Below, piece after piece: positions 1 to 8,443 of a DNA stretch of 64,000 nt (position 1 is its first letter; each line of letters opens with the position of its first letter). The DNA is taken from positions 930,001-994,000 of the forward strand of contig OZ220216.1 in NCBI GenBank assembly GCA_964291505.2, written 5' to 3'. Position numbers and translations under genes: made by a program. The stretch is from Kistimonas sp964291505. GTDB lineage: Bacteria > Pseudomonadota > Gammaproteobacteria > Pseudomonadales > Endozoicomonadaceae. Below the pieces are notes generated by a model. That model was not told where the DNA came from. It ran no database searches and saw only the letters and a program-made list of their open reading frames with translations.

Positions 1-1567
1 AATTGAGTTGGCTGAGCTGACCTTCTGCCGCGAAGGGCGCCTTGAACGTAAACCAGAATGTACTGCCTTCGCCGATATGGCTTTCGAGGCCAATGTCCCC
101 CTGCATCTGTTCGACCAGGTTTTTGCAGATCACCAGTCCGAGACCGGTGCCACCGATCTTGCGGGTACGGGAGTTGTCTACCTGGGAAAAGGCCTGGAAC
201 AAGTGTTTTTGCTGGGTTTCCGAAATGCCGACACCCGTGTCAGTGACACTGATTTTCAGGATGGCATGCCCGTCTTCCTGGTTATCCAGCATGACGCGGA
301 CGACGACAGAGCCGTCGCTCGTAAATTTGATGGCGTTGTTGACCAGATTGGTCAATACCTGCCGGAGTCTGAGTGGATCGCCAATGATGTCCAGCGGAAC
401 ATCCCGGTAGATCAGGCAGGCGATTTCCAAGGATTTATCGTGGGCTGTGGGCGCTGCGATAGCGAGCACTTCATCCACCAGTTCCCGCAGGTTCATGGGC
501 GTGCTTTCCAGTACCAGCTTACCCGCCTCAATCTTGGAAAAGTCGAGGATGTCATTGATCATCGCCAGCAGGCCCTCTGCAGAGTTCTGCAGGGTGGTCA
601 GGTACTCGCGCTGGGTTTCATTCAGGTTGGATTTCAGTAGCAGGTTGGTGAAACCAATAATGCCGTTGAGGGGCGTCCGTATTTCGTGGCTCATGTTGGC
701 CAGGAATTCGGATTTTACCCGGCTGCCTTCCTGGGCCCGTTTTCTGGCCATATCCAGTTCGGCGTTTTTGACTTCCAGGGTTTCCATGGTTTCGTGCAGA
801 TCTTCGGTCGCCTGGTCAATGGTCTGCTGCATTTCCTGGTAGGCGTCCTGCAGTGAGGTCACCATCTGGTTGATACCATTTTCCAGTTGCGCCAACTCCG
901 CCCCCGCGCCGGTATGAATACGGGTATCCAGTCTGCCGCGACTGATGGCCGAGACAGAATCGCTAATGTGCTGGATTGGACGGGTAATGCTGCCGGCCAG
1001 CCGCAGGCCCGCAATGATGGTGAGCAGAAGAGAGCTCAGTAAAAGCAGGCTGCTGAGCAGAATTAATTGGTATTGGTGGATGTCTGTGCTGTCGCGGGAA
1101 AAACGAATTTTGATCCATCCCGTGGGTTTTGCGGATGGTGTCAGGTTGATGGCTGATAGATTGCCCCCAGCATAGATGGGCGTGATGACGCATAATCCAG
1201 TGTCCAAACGGGTCAACTGACTGGCTGCAGGTAGGGATTTCAGTGTTTGTTGTCGTGCAAAACGGGAGCCGGAATGAATGATTTCCTGACCTGCGCTGTC
1301 GTAAACACTGACGGCCCGGATGTCCTGACGGCTCAGGGAGGTATCGGCAAGGCTCTGTAATAAATCGCTGTCGTTTGCCAGAAGGGCATGTCCGTTGAGA
1401 AGACTTAACTGTTCCGCCGTTCGTATTGCCTGTTGTTCCAGACGCTGGTTGATGTCATTCAGATAGAGCCATGTCAGACCGAACCCCAGCAGTATAGCGG
1501 CGGCCAGACCGGGGAGAAGGGCAAGCAGCAAAACACGATGCTTGATGCTGGTCAGTTTCTTTTTCAT
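1..1567 (-). CDS. barA: BarA/GacS-type hybrid sensor histidine kinase (3' end beyond window)
   Basis: The gene is read leftwards and runs off the left edge, so only about 522 N-terminal residues are visible. It starts MKKKLTSIKHRVLLLALLPG, with one membrane segment near residues 12-32, an extracytoplasmic sensor stretch, a second membrane segment near 165-195, then a HAMP region and a coiled coil. The HisKA H-box NMSHEIRTPLNGIIGF places the phospho-acceptor histidine at about residue 294. ATP-binding motifs NLVNNAIKFT, DTGVGIS and GTGLGLVI follow. The order and wording match the BarA/GacS family, which phosphorylates UvrY/GacA and controls Csr/Rsm small RNAs. The receiver and Hpt domains expected in this family lie outside the window. 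Neighbouring cysM-rlmD-relA-mazG matches the gacS locus of pseudomonads. Confidence 0.9.
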   Translation of the reverse strand, partial: MKKKLTSIKHRVLLLALLPGLAAAILLGFGLTWLYLNDINQRLEQQAIRTAEQLSLLNGHALLANDSDLLQSLADTSLSRQDIRAVSVYDSAGQEIIHSGSRFARQQTLKSLPAASQLTRLDTGLCVITPIYAGGNLSAINLTPSAKPTGWIKIRFSRDSTDIHQYQLILLSSLLLLSSLLLTIIAGLRLAGSITRPIQHISDSVSAISRGRLDTRIHTGAGAELAQLENGINQMVTSLQDAYQEMQQTIDQATEDLHETMETLEVKNAELDMARKRAQEGSRVKSEFLANMSHEIRTPLNGIIGFTNLLLKSNLNETQREYLTTLQNSAEGLLAMINDILDFSKIEAGKLVLESTPMNLRELVDEVLAIAAPTAHDKSLEIACLIYRDVPLDIIGDPLRLRQVLTNLVNNAIKFTSDGSVVVRVMLDNQEDGHAILKISVTDTGVGISETQQKHLFQAFSQVDNSRTRKIGGTGLGLVICKNLVEQMQGDIGLESHIGEGSTFWFTFKAPFAAEGQLSQLN

Positions 1568-1822
1568 GTTCTTATCAAACTGGCTGAGCCGTGTTGTTAT
1601 TGATTTTTTCTGGCTGTGTGTTGCAGCCATGCTCGAGCATTGTCGCATAAAACAGCGAGCATTTTGTGTGTTTCTGTTACCGGTTGATACCGTTTTCTTG
1701 TACTGGAGGAAAAGCTTTAAATACGGGGATCAAAACCGTTAAGATGCAGCCCGGTTCATCGTGTCAATGGCAGCAGTAAGCAATAAAAAGGGTTGCTGTT
1801 GTCGAACGTTGCAGGAGCATTT

Positions 1823-3193
1823 ATGGCCGTCGCTGAAGTGGGTTCCAAGCAGGCATTTTTCGACAGGAAACGTTTAATCTTTCTTGCTGATTGCATACTG
1901 TTTGCCGTTTTACTCAATACTCTGCCTTTTGAGCAGGATGTTGTGACCGGTCTTAGCATTCTCACGTTTGTCGCCATCCTCTGGTTGACGGAAGCGGTAC
2001 ATGTCAGTATCACGGCCATACTGGTGCCGGTACTGGCGGTCGCGTTCGGTGTCTTTGAAACGCCTCAGGCGCTGAGTAGTTTTGCCAATCCCATCATCTT
2101 TCTGTTCCTGGGCGGCTTTGCCCTGGCGGCGGCGCTGCATAAACAGAAACTGGATCAGTTGATTGCCGATAAGGTGCTGGTGCTGGCCCGTGGTCGTATG
2201 TCGGTGGCGGTCATCATGCTGTTTGCGGTGACGGCAGGGCTCTCGATGTGGATCAGTAATACTGCGACGGCTGCAATGATGCTTCCACTGGTCATGGGCG
2301 TATTGGCCAAAGTGGATACCGAGAATGAGCGCAATACTTTAGTTTTTGTATTACTGGGGATTGCTTACTGCGCCAGTATCGGCGGTATTGCCACAATTGT
2401 CGGCAGCCCGCCCAATGCCATTGCGGCGGCTGAAGTTGGTATTGGGTTTACCGAGTGGATGGCGTTTGGCTTGCCGGTGACATTGGTGCTCCTGCCGGTT
2501 GCCGTGGGTGTTCTTTATCTGCTGCTCAAGCCAAACCTGAATCATACCTTTGAGCTGGATCACACGGTGATCGAGTGGAATCGTCAACGGTTGATGACTC
2601 TGGCCATATTCGCCCTGACGGTCACCCTGTGGATATTCAGTAAACCGATCAACGCTTGGCTCGGTGGCTTCAGCAAGTTTGATACGGTGGTGGCTTTATT
2701 GGCGATTGTATTGCTGGGTGTATCACGCGTTGTTGAATGGAAAGATATTGATAAATCCACCGAGTGGGGCGTATTGATTCTCTTTGGTGGTGGTATCTGT
2801 CTGAGTAATGTCCTGAAGGCGACTGGTACCAGTGTCTTCCTGGCCCATGAAATTGGTGGTTTTCTGGAGCAGGCAGGGCTGCTGGTGACGTTGTTGACCG
2901 TGGCGGTTTTTGTGGTATTTCTTACTGAGTTTGCCAGCAATACCGCCAGCGCTGCCTTGCTGGTGCCGGTGTTTGCGACCATTGCTGAAGCGCTGGGGAT
3001 CTCCCCCTTGATTTTATCGGTGTTGATTGCCATCGCCGCATCCTGTGCCTTCATGCTACCGGTCGCAACGCCGCCTAATGCGATAGTGTTCAGTTCGGGC
3101 CATATCAAGCAGCGGGAGATGATGCGGGCGGGTATTTATCTCAATATCGTCTGCATTGTTATACTGACCGGCTTCGCCTGGTTGGTCTGGTAG
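1823..3193 (+). CDS. DASS/SLC13-family sodium:anion symporter
   Basis: A 456-residue polytopic membrane protein of the divalent anion:sodium symporter family (INDY/SLC13), which imports dicarboxylates, sulfate or similar anions. Both family-defining SNT motifs are present: SNTATAAMMLP at about residue 145 and SNTASAALLVP at about residue 382. There is also a conserved SIGGIATIVGSPPNAI loop in the first half and a matching ATPPNAI loop in the second, the internal repeat typical of the fold. The ATG at 1823 is preferred over an in-frame TTG at 1793 because CAGGAG lies 5 bases upstream of it. cysM follows 87 bases downstream in the same direction, so sulfate is a possible substrate, but the sequence does not decide it. 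Confidence 0.85.
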   Translation: MAVAEVGSKQAFFDRKRLIFLADCILFAVLLNTLPFEQDVVTGLSILTFVAILWLTEAVHVSITAILVPVLAVAFGVFETPQALSSFANPIIFLFLGGFALAAALHKQKLDQLIADKVLVLARGRMSVAVIMLFAVTAGLSMWISNTATAAMMLPLVMGVLAKVDTENERNTLVFVLLGIAYCASIGGIATIVGSPPNAIAAAEVGIGFTEWMAFGLPVTLVLLPVAVGVLYLLLKPNLNHTFELDHTVIEWNRQRLMTLAIFALTVTLWIFSKPINAWLGGFSKFDTVVALLAIVLLGVSRVVEWKDIDKSTEWGVLILFGGGICLSNVLKATGTSVFLAHEIGGFLEQAGLLVTLLTVAVFVVFLTEFASNTASAALLVPVFATIAEALGISPLILSVLIAIAASCAFMLPVATPPNAIVFSSGHIKQREMMRAGIYLNIVCIVILTGFAWLVW

Positions 3194-3280
3194 AGAGTAT
3201 GCTGGCGAAGAATATTGCATCGGTGCTGGAGCATCGCTGTATGCGGTCATGACCTTGGGGTGGGAGTGAAACAGACGGGT

Positions 3281-4180
3281 ATGGATTATCCAACAATTGA
3301 AGACCTGGTAGGTGAGACGCCATTAATCAGATTGCAGCGTCTGCCGGCGTCGGGTCGTAATACAGTGCTGGTCAAACTGGAAGGTAATAATCCAGCGGGT
3401 TCTGTGAAGGATCGCCCGGCACTGTCCATGATTCAGGAAGCCGAGCGGCGTGGCAATATACGCCCTGGTGATACCCTGATCGAAGCGACCAGCGGTAATA
3501 CCGGCATTGCACTGGCAATGGTGGCCGCCATGAAAGGTTATCGGATGGTATTGATCATGCCGGACCACATGAGCGAAGAGCGCAAGGCAGCCATGAGCGC
3601 CTACGGGGCGGAGTTGATCGAGGTCTCAAAAGCGCAGGGCATGGAAGGCGCCCGTGATCTTGCCCTAAAGATGCAGTCGGAAGGGCAGGGGCGTGTATTG
3701 GATCAGTTCAATAATGCAGACAACCCCCTTGCGCATTACCGGGGAACCGGCCCCGAACTCTGGCGTCAGACCGGCGGAGAAATTACCCACTTCATCAGTT
3801 CCATGGGAACGACGGGGACGATCATGGGAACGTCGGCCTATCTTAAGGAAGTGAATCCTTCCATACAGATTATTGGCTTGCAGCCAGCGGAAAATGCGTC
3901 GATTCCCGGCATACGGCGTTGGCCGGAAGCCTATCGTCCCGGCATTTTTGGTGCCCGTCATGTGGATCAGGTGATGGATATTGGTCAGCAGGAGGCAGAA
4001 GTGGCCATGCGTCGGATGGCCCGGGAAGAGGGTATCTTTTGTGGCGTCTCGTCCGGTGGTGCCGTTGCGGCTGCGTTGAAGGTGGATCAGGTGGTGACTG
4101 GCGCGACTATTGTCGCCATCATCTGCGACCGGGGTGACCGCTATCTTTCAACCGGTGTTTTTAGAAGGAATGGCGTATAA
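3281..4180 (+). CDS. cysM: Cysteine synthase B (O-acetylserine sulfhydrylase B)
   Basis: About 299 residues. A pyridoxal-phosphate enzyme that makes cysteine (or S-sulfocysteine) from O-acetylserine and sulfide or thiosulfate. The PLP lysine is in NNPAGSVKDR (about K43) and the phosphate-binding loop is SGNTG (71-75). EGIFCGVSSGGA and AIICDRGDRYLSTGVF near the C terminus are CysM hallmarks and distinguish it from CysK. ATG 3281 matches the usual start of the family. An in-frame GTG 15 bases upstream is an alternative. Position next to barA/gacS and before rlmD-relA-mazG is the pseudomonad arrangement, here interrupted downstream by the tps locus. Confidence 0.95.
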   Translation: MDYPTIEDLVGETPLIRLQRLPASGRNTVLVKLEGNNPAGSVKDRPALSMIQEAERRGNIRPGDTLIEATSGNTGIALAMVAAMKGYRMVLIMPDHMSEERKAAMSAYGAELIEVSKAQGMEGARDLALKMQSEGQGRVLDQFNNADNPLAHYRGTGPELWRQTGGEITHFISSMGTTGTIMGTSAYLKEVNPSIQIIGLQPAENASIPGIRRWPEAYRPGIFGARHVDQVMDIGQQEAEVAMRRMAREEGIFCGVSSGGAVAAALKVDQVVTGATIVAIICDRGDRYLSTGVFRRNGV

Positions 4181-4188
4181 CGCCATTC
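4168..4188. repeat. Perfect inverted repeat over the cysM stop codon
   Basis: GAATGGCG and CGCCATTC flank a 5-base loop that contains the cysM stop codon. No T-run follows, so intrinsic termination is doubtful. It may protect the 3' end of the mRNA or stop antisense transcripts from tpsA. Confidence 0.35.
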
Positions 4189-4336
4189 GGTCTGTTGGGT
4201 AGTCAATACCGGCTAAAGAAAATCCGTCCATGAAGAGGCTCTTACTATTTTTTTATCAATTCTGATTCATAGAGTAGTAGTTTGCGGTACCTCTCATATC
4301 ACTTCATGACCAAAGTGGTGGGTTGGTGAAAGGATG

Positions 4337-7300
4337 TCACTTTGTGTTGCACTCGGCAATGGGCACAGCTTTCACGCCGTCGGGCAGGTGGATGCCAATG
4401 CCGCAAATCACTTCTATCGTTTTGCCTTCAAACGCTGATGACAGCATGGATGAAGCTGAGCTTTGCGACACCGTAATTTTGTCATCCCCTTCATTACCCG
4501 TGTTCGTTTCCGTCGTTTCTGCTACGGCGACCAGCGCGGCATCCTCAGGTGCGGTTTCGCCGGTGGCGTCAGTCAGTGCCGTGCGAATAGCGGCGGTGTA
4601 GGATGTCTGTTCGTATATGACCTGAGCAGGTTCACTGGGTGTTGATGTTGGTGCGCTGATGGTTCCTGTCCCTGTCACCGGGTTCGGAGATGGCTGGTAG
4701 CCGCGGACCACGAAGTTGCCATTGGTTGTATCCGTGGTATCAAAACTGACGTTGTTGACGGTTACGGTTCGAGTACCGGCATCGGCGGTGTCATAAACGG
4801 CAGAGTAGCCACTGGCACTGGTGTTCGGGGTCCAGGCCGTGTTGTCACCATCCACGGAGGTAGAGCTGCCATAGTCGTAGTGGCTGGCTAATGGACTCGC
4901 AGTGACAAGCCCATCATAGGTTTTATCTACTCCAGATACGGAAGCCGACACGCTGGGCGCACTGCGATAGTAGAGATTGCGAGTGCCGGCAATGGCGCCT
5001 GAAAGATCCCCGTATCCGGCGTTGTAGGTTTTGTACTGGGTAGTGCCGGTGGCGCCATTGAGCTGGCTGACCAGGTTGGCGGTATCCGGATTGCCGGAAA
5101 ACAGGGTAACGGTGCCACTGGTGGCTGTGGTAACGGAACTGCTCAGGGTTAGATCACCGCCACTGGTATCACCGGCCAGGTTATTAACCCCTGCTCCTAT
5201 ACTAATTGCGCTACTGGCCCCCGATAAATTAATCGTGCGGTCTACGGTAAAGCCTCCACCGATTCGAGCAGTTAAATGACCGGTACCGGTAATGCCTGCC
5301 GCGTTGCTGGCCAGTGCGCCAAGCGCTACAGTATCCGAGCGATCGAAGATTAAGGTGCCATTATTGGTAATAACACCACTGCCTAATGTGCCGCTGGTTC
5401 CTCCAATGCCGACTTGCACTGTACCGTCATTAATAGCGGTGTTACCTGAGTAGCTATTATTGTTGGTAAGCACTAAAGTGCCCGCGCCTTCTTTAGTTAA
5501 AAATGAAGGTAAAATTGTGCCACCTGCAACAAAGCGATCTTGTAATGGGGCTGCAATGGTCAGGGTTTTGTCAGCATCAATTGTGAATGTGGTACCTGCA
5601 GCGGTTTGACCACCCAGTCGAATATCGGCATCAACACCACTGGCGGTAATCGAAGAATCATCCGTTACGTTTACCGGTCCATTTAATGAATAAGAAAGAA
5701 AAGTAGCTACACCTCCGATGGCTTCCAGGGTGCCTCCATTAAGGGTGAGGGGGCCAAGCGGGCTGTAGGTATTGTTGTTCCTAAGAATTCCTCCTTGATT
5801 AATGACTACTGGTGCCACAACATTTGTTGCGTGGTTACCAAAGACATCATGCTGTGCAAATTCAACGATGCCACCATTATTGATGGTAAGGGTATTCGTT
5901 GCGCTGTTCGCCAGGGCAGGAGTGCCTGGGTTAAGGTTTGTGATTCTAAATATACCTGCATTGACAGTGGTTCCCCCGGTATATGAGCTGTCTTCCGCTA
6001 ATGTCAGGGTTCCGCTGCCGTTTTGGATAACGCTACCTGCGCCTGAAATAACCCCTGACAGGGTTTGATCTGCAGATGACCCATATTCAAAAGTGGCTCC
6101 GCTGGCAATACTGATTGTACTGGTATATATGCCGGAAGGCTGACCCTTTGATGTCAAGTTACCCGTACCACCAATAGCAAGCGTACCGCCGGAGACAGTA
6201 ATATTCTGTGGGCCATGATTTGTACTAGAGCTAGTAAGGGATAGCGTTCCGGTGCCGACCTTGGTAAAAGAGGTTGCCCCAAAATTTCCGAGCCCACCGC
6301 TAAAAGTGGTATTTTCATTTAAATCGCCAACAATAACCGGCATGGAGGTGTAGTCTCCTCCGGCATAGATTGAACCAGAGCCAGACAGGCTGCCCAGTGT
6401 TAAGGTAACGCCACTATTTGAGTGAAGGCTCATAGTACCTTCTACAATCCAGTGGGCTGCACCACTGGTGGCGCTATTATTATCTGCCCTGAAGCGGGCT
6501 CCAGAGTCAATGGTGGCTGTTCCCGTAAACCCGGTCCAATTTCCGTTTATAGCCGCATGTTCTCCCGATAAAATAAAATTACCACTACCTGAGACATTGT
6601 TTGCAAGCGTCGGTGAAGAAAAATAAGTACCGGAAAGGAAATGTCTGAGGGTCCCATTACTGTTAATAGTAACCGCACCCGAGCCAATCGTTCCGGTGGA
6701 GCCCCCCGTGCCGATCTGAAGTACTCCTGCATTAACAGTGGTAGTACCTGTATAGGTGTTATTCCCCGTTAAAATCGCTGTTCCGGAGCCCTCTTTAGTC
6801 AGTCCACCAGAACCACTAATCACGCCGGTTACGGTTCCGTCACCACTCTGGTTAAGTACCAAGCCGCCATTAATGCTGTAACTGCCGCCTAGGTTTATGG
6901 TGCCAGCGCCAGTAGTTGTGGTCAGGGTCAGGGCACCGCCGGAACCGGTGGTCACATTGACTCCGGAACCATCATCGGTAATGGTGTCGGCGATCAGGTT
7001 CACCCCGGTGCTACCCAGTTCTGTAATCAACTGGCCATCGGTAATATTGCCGCCACTGCTGTTGACCGTGCCGCTGTTATCGCCTCCGGTGCCATCGGTA
7101 ATATTGATGTTGGCCGGATCCAGCCAGAGTGTGCCCCAGTTGCCATTAGGCGCACGGGTATCTGTTGCTTCTGCAGCCTGATAGTTAAGCTGCTCTTTGC
7201 CGGAAACCTCCACGGTGCCGCCATCCCCGGTCTGGCTGCCTCCTCTGGAGGTGATGCCACCATAGAAGTCCGTCTGCTGATCGGACCAGAGCACGACCAA

Positions 7301-8368
7301 ACCGCCGTTGCCGTTCTCCGTGGCCGAGGCATCAATCCTCACGGCTTCACCGGCAGACAAGGTTTGCGCATGGGGTAGTTCGCCCTGGCCCTGAAACTCC
7401 CCGCCCACCAGAACAGTGCCGCCGCCGTTGTGGCCCCGGGCATCCAAACGGGTGTTGCCAGTCAGCGTGATTTGCTGGCCAGTGAGGGTGATGTCACCGC
7501 CAGTTTCGCCCGCCACCAGGCCGCGGGTATCAATCTGCAGGTTATCGGCTACTACAGCGCCAGTGCCGCCATCAATGATAATGCGTCCGTTTTGCTCGCG
7601 GATGGATTGTGCGCGAACCACGCCTTCCAGGTTGATAGCGCTGGTTTGCAGCATTTCGCGTCCACGGGCGGTAAGCACTACCTGGCCGCCATCCGCCGCA
7701 ATCAATCCCTGCTGATTAACCAATGCCTGCAGTTGATCCCCATCAACGGCCACCTGCAGCTTGCCGCCAGCGTCGAGGTTAAGGTTTATATGTTCGCCGG
7801 CCGCCAGTATGGCTGAGCCTTCCGGAGCATGGATGCTGCCCTGGTTTTTCACCGTATTGCCTGCCAGGACAATAAAGCCGCCATCGACCGCCTTCAGGTT
7901 GCCCAGGTTGACCACCTCACCGCCACTGGCGATATCGCGCATTCGATAGCTGCCGGCAGCAAAGTCGGCATCGGTAATGTTTTTCGTGGTGGCCAGCAGT
8001 CCGCCCACATTGACCTCTGCGGTTTTACCGAACAATACCCCGTTGGGGTTGATCAGAAAAACCCGACCGTTGGCCTGGAGGTTGCCGTAGATTTCTGACC
8101 GGCTGCCCCCTAGGACGCGGTTCAGTGCAATGGACGAGGAGGAGGGTTGTTCGAAGATAACGCTGTTGCCAGCGCCAATATTGAAACTCTGCCAGTTGAT
8201 GCCCAGCTTGTGGGTATTCTGCTGGACCGTCATCACTGAACCGTCCGTGTGGATGTTGGCCGTGCCGGTGGAGACACTACCGCCTGAAGGCAGGGGCGAG
8301 GCCTGAGACAGATTGATGGTATGGACGGCCAGCGCCACGATGGTCAGGCGATAGCAAAAAGCATGCAT
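4337..8368 (-). CDS. TpsA exoprotein (filamentous haemagglutinin-type, two-partner secretion)
   Basis: 1343 residues. Sec signal peptide (residues 1-24, cleavage near SQA/SPLP), then a TPS secretion domain with the NPNGVLFG motif near residues 106-113 and a haemagglutinin-like repeat region to about residue 450. The middle is built of autotransporter-associated beta-strand repeats of the form GSGTLTLTG..YTGGTTVNAG. A YDG-type domain (KTYDG near residue 1150) precedes a Ser/Thr-rich tail. The mature protein has only two cysteines, both within the last 22 residues (C1322 and C1340). It is predicted to be exported through the adjacent TpsB and to act as a surface adhesin. At 1343 residues it is short for the family. 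The start has an AGGGA Shine-Dalgarno element. Codes downstream of tpsB, 75 bases apart. Confidence 0.9.
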   Translation of the reverse strand: MHAFCYRLTIVALAVHTINLSQASPLPSGGSVSTGTANIHTDGSVMTVQQNTHKLGINWQSFNIGAGNSVIFEQPSSSSIALNRVLGGSRSEIYGNLQANGRVFLINPNGVLFGKTAEVNVGGLLATTKNITDADFAAGSYRMRDIASGGEVVNLGNLKAVDGGFIVLAGNTVKNQGSIHAPEGSAILAAGEHINLNLDAGGKLQVAVDGDQLQALVNQQGLIAADGGQVVLTARGREMLQTSAINLEGVVRAQSIREQNGRIIIDGGTGAVVADNLQIDTRGLVAGETGGDITLTGQQITLTGNTRLDARGHNGGGTVLVGGEFQGQGELPHAQTLSAGEAVRIDASATENGNGGLVVLWSDQQTDFYGGITSRGGSQTGDGGTVEVSGKEQLNYQAAEATDTRAPNGNWGTLWLDPANINITDGTGGDNSGTVNSSGGNITDGQLITELGSTGVNLIADTITDDGSGVNVTTGSGGALTLTTTTGAGTINLGGSYSINGGLVLNQSGDGTVTGVISGSGGLTKEGSGTAILTGNNTYTGTTTVNAGVLQIGTGGSTGTIGSGAVTINSNGTLRHFLSGTYFSSPTLANNVSGSGNFILSGEHAAINGNWTGFTGTATIDSGARFRADNNSATSGAAHWIVEGTMSLHSNSGVTLTLGSLSGSGSIYAGGDYTSMPVIVGDLNENTTFSGGLGNFGATSFTKVGTGTLSLTSSSTNHGPQNITVSGGTLAIGGTGNLTSKGQPSGIYTSTISIASGATFEYGSSADQTLSGVISGAGSVIQNGSGTLTLAEDSSYTGGTTVNAGIFRITNLNPGTPALANSATNTLTINNGGIVEFAQHDVFGNHATNVVAPVVINQGGILRNNNTYSPLGPLTLNGGTLEAIGGVATFLSYSLNGPVNVTDDSSITASGVDADIRLGGQTAAGTTFTIDADKTLTIAAPLQDRFVAGGTILPSFLTKEGAGTLVLTNNNSYSGNTAINDGTVQVGIGGTSGTLGSGVITNNGTLIFDRSDTVALGALASNAAGITGTGHLTARIGGGFTVDRTINLSGASSAISIGAGVNNLAGDTSGGDLTLSSSVTTATSGTVTLFSGNPDTANLVSQLNGATGTTQYKTYNAGYGDLSGAIAGTRNLYYRSAPSVSASVSGVDKTYDGLVTASPLASHYDYGSSTSVDGDNTAWTPNTSASGYSAVYDTADAGTRTVTVNNVSFDTTDTTNGNFVVRGYQPSPNPVTGTGTISAPTSTPSEPAQVIYEQTSYTAAIRTALTDATGETAPEDAALVAVAETTETNTGNEGDDKITVSQSSASSMLSSAFEGKTIEVICGIGIHLPDGVKAVPIAECNTK

Positions 8369-8443
8369 GGATACGGTCCCTGTCGATAATGCTGTTATGT
8401 CGATCCTTCATTGATTCAGTATGGTTGCTTTCACCGGTGTTGG

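Noticed and set aside
8..640. 210-residue + strand reading frame at the left edge
   Set aside because: It is antisense to the BarA kinase domain, whose H-box and ATP-binding motifs are clear on the minus strand.
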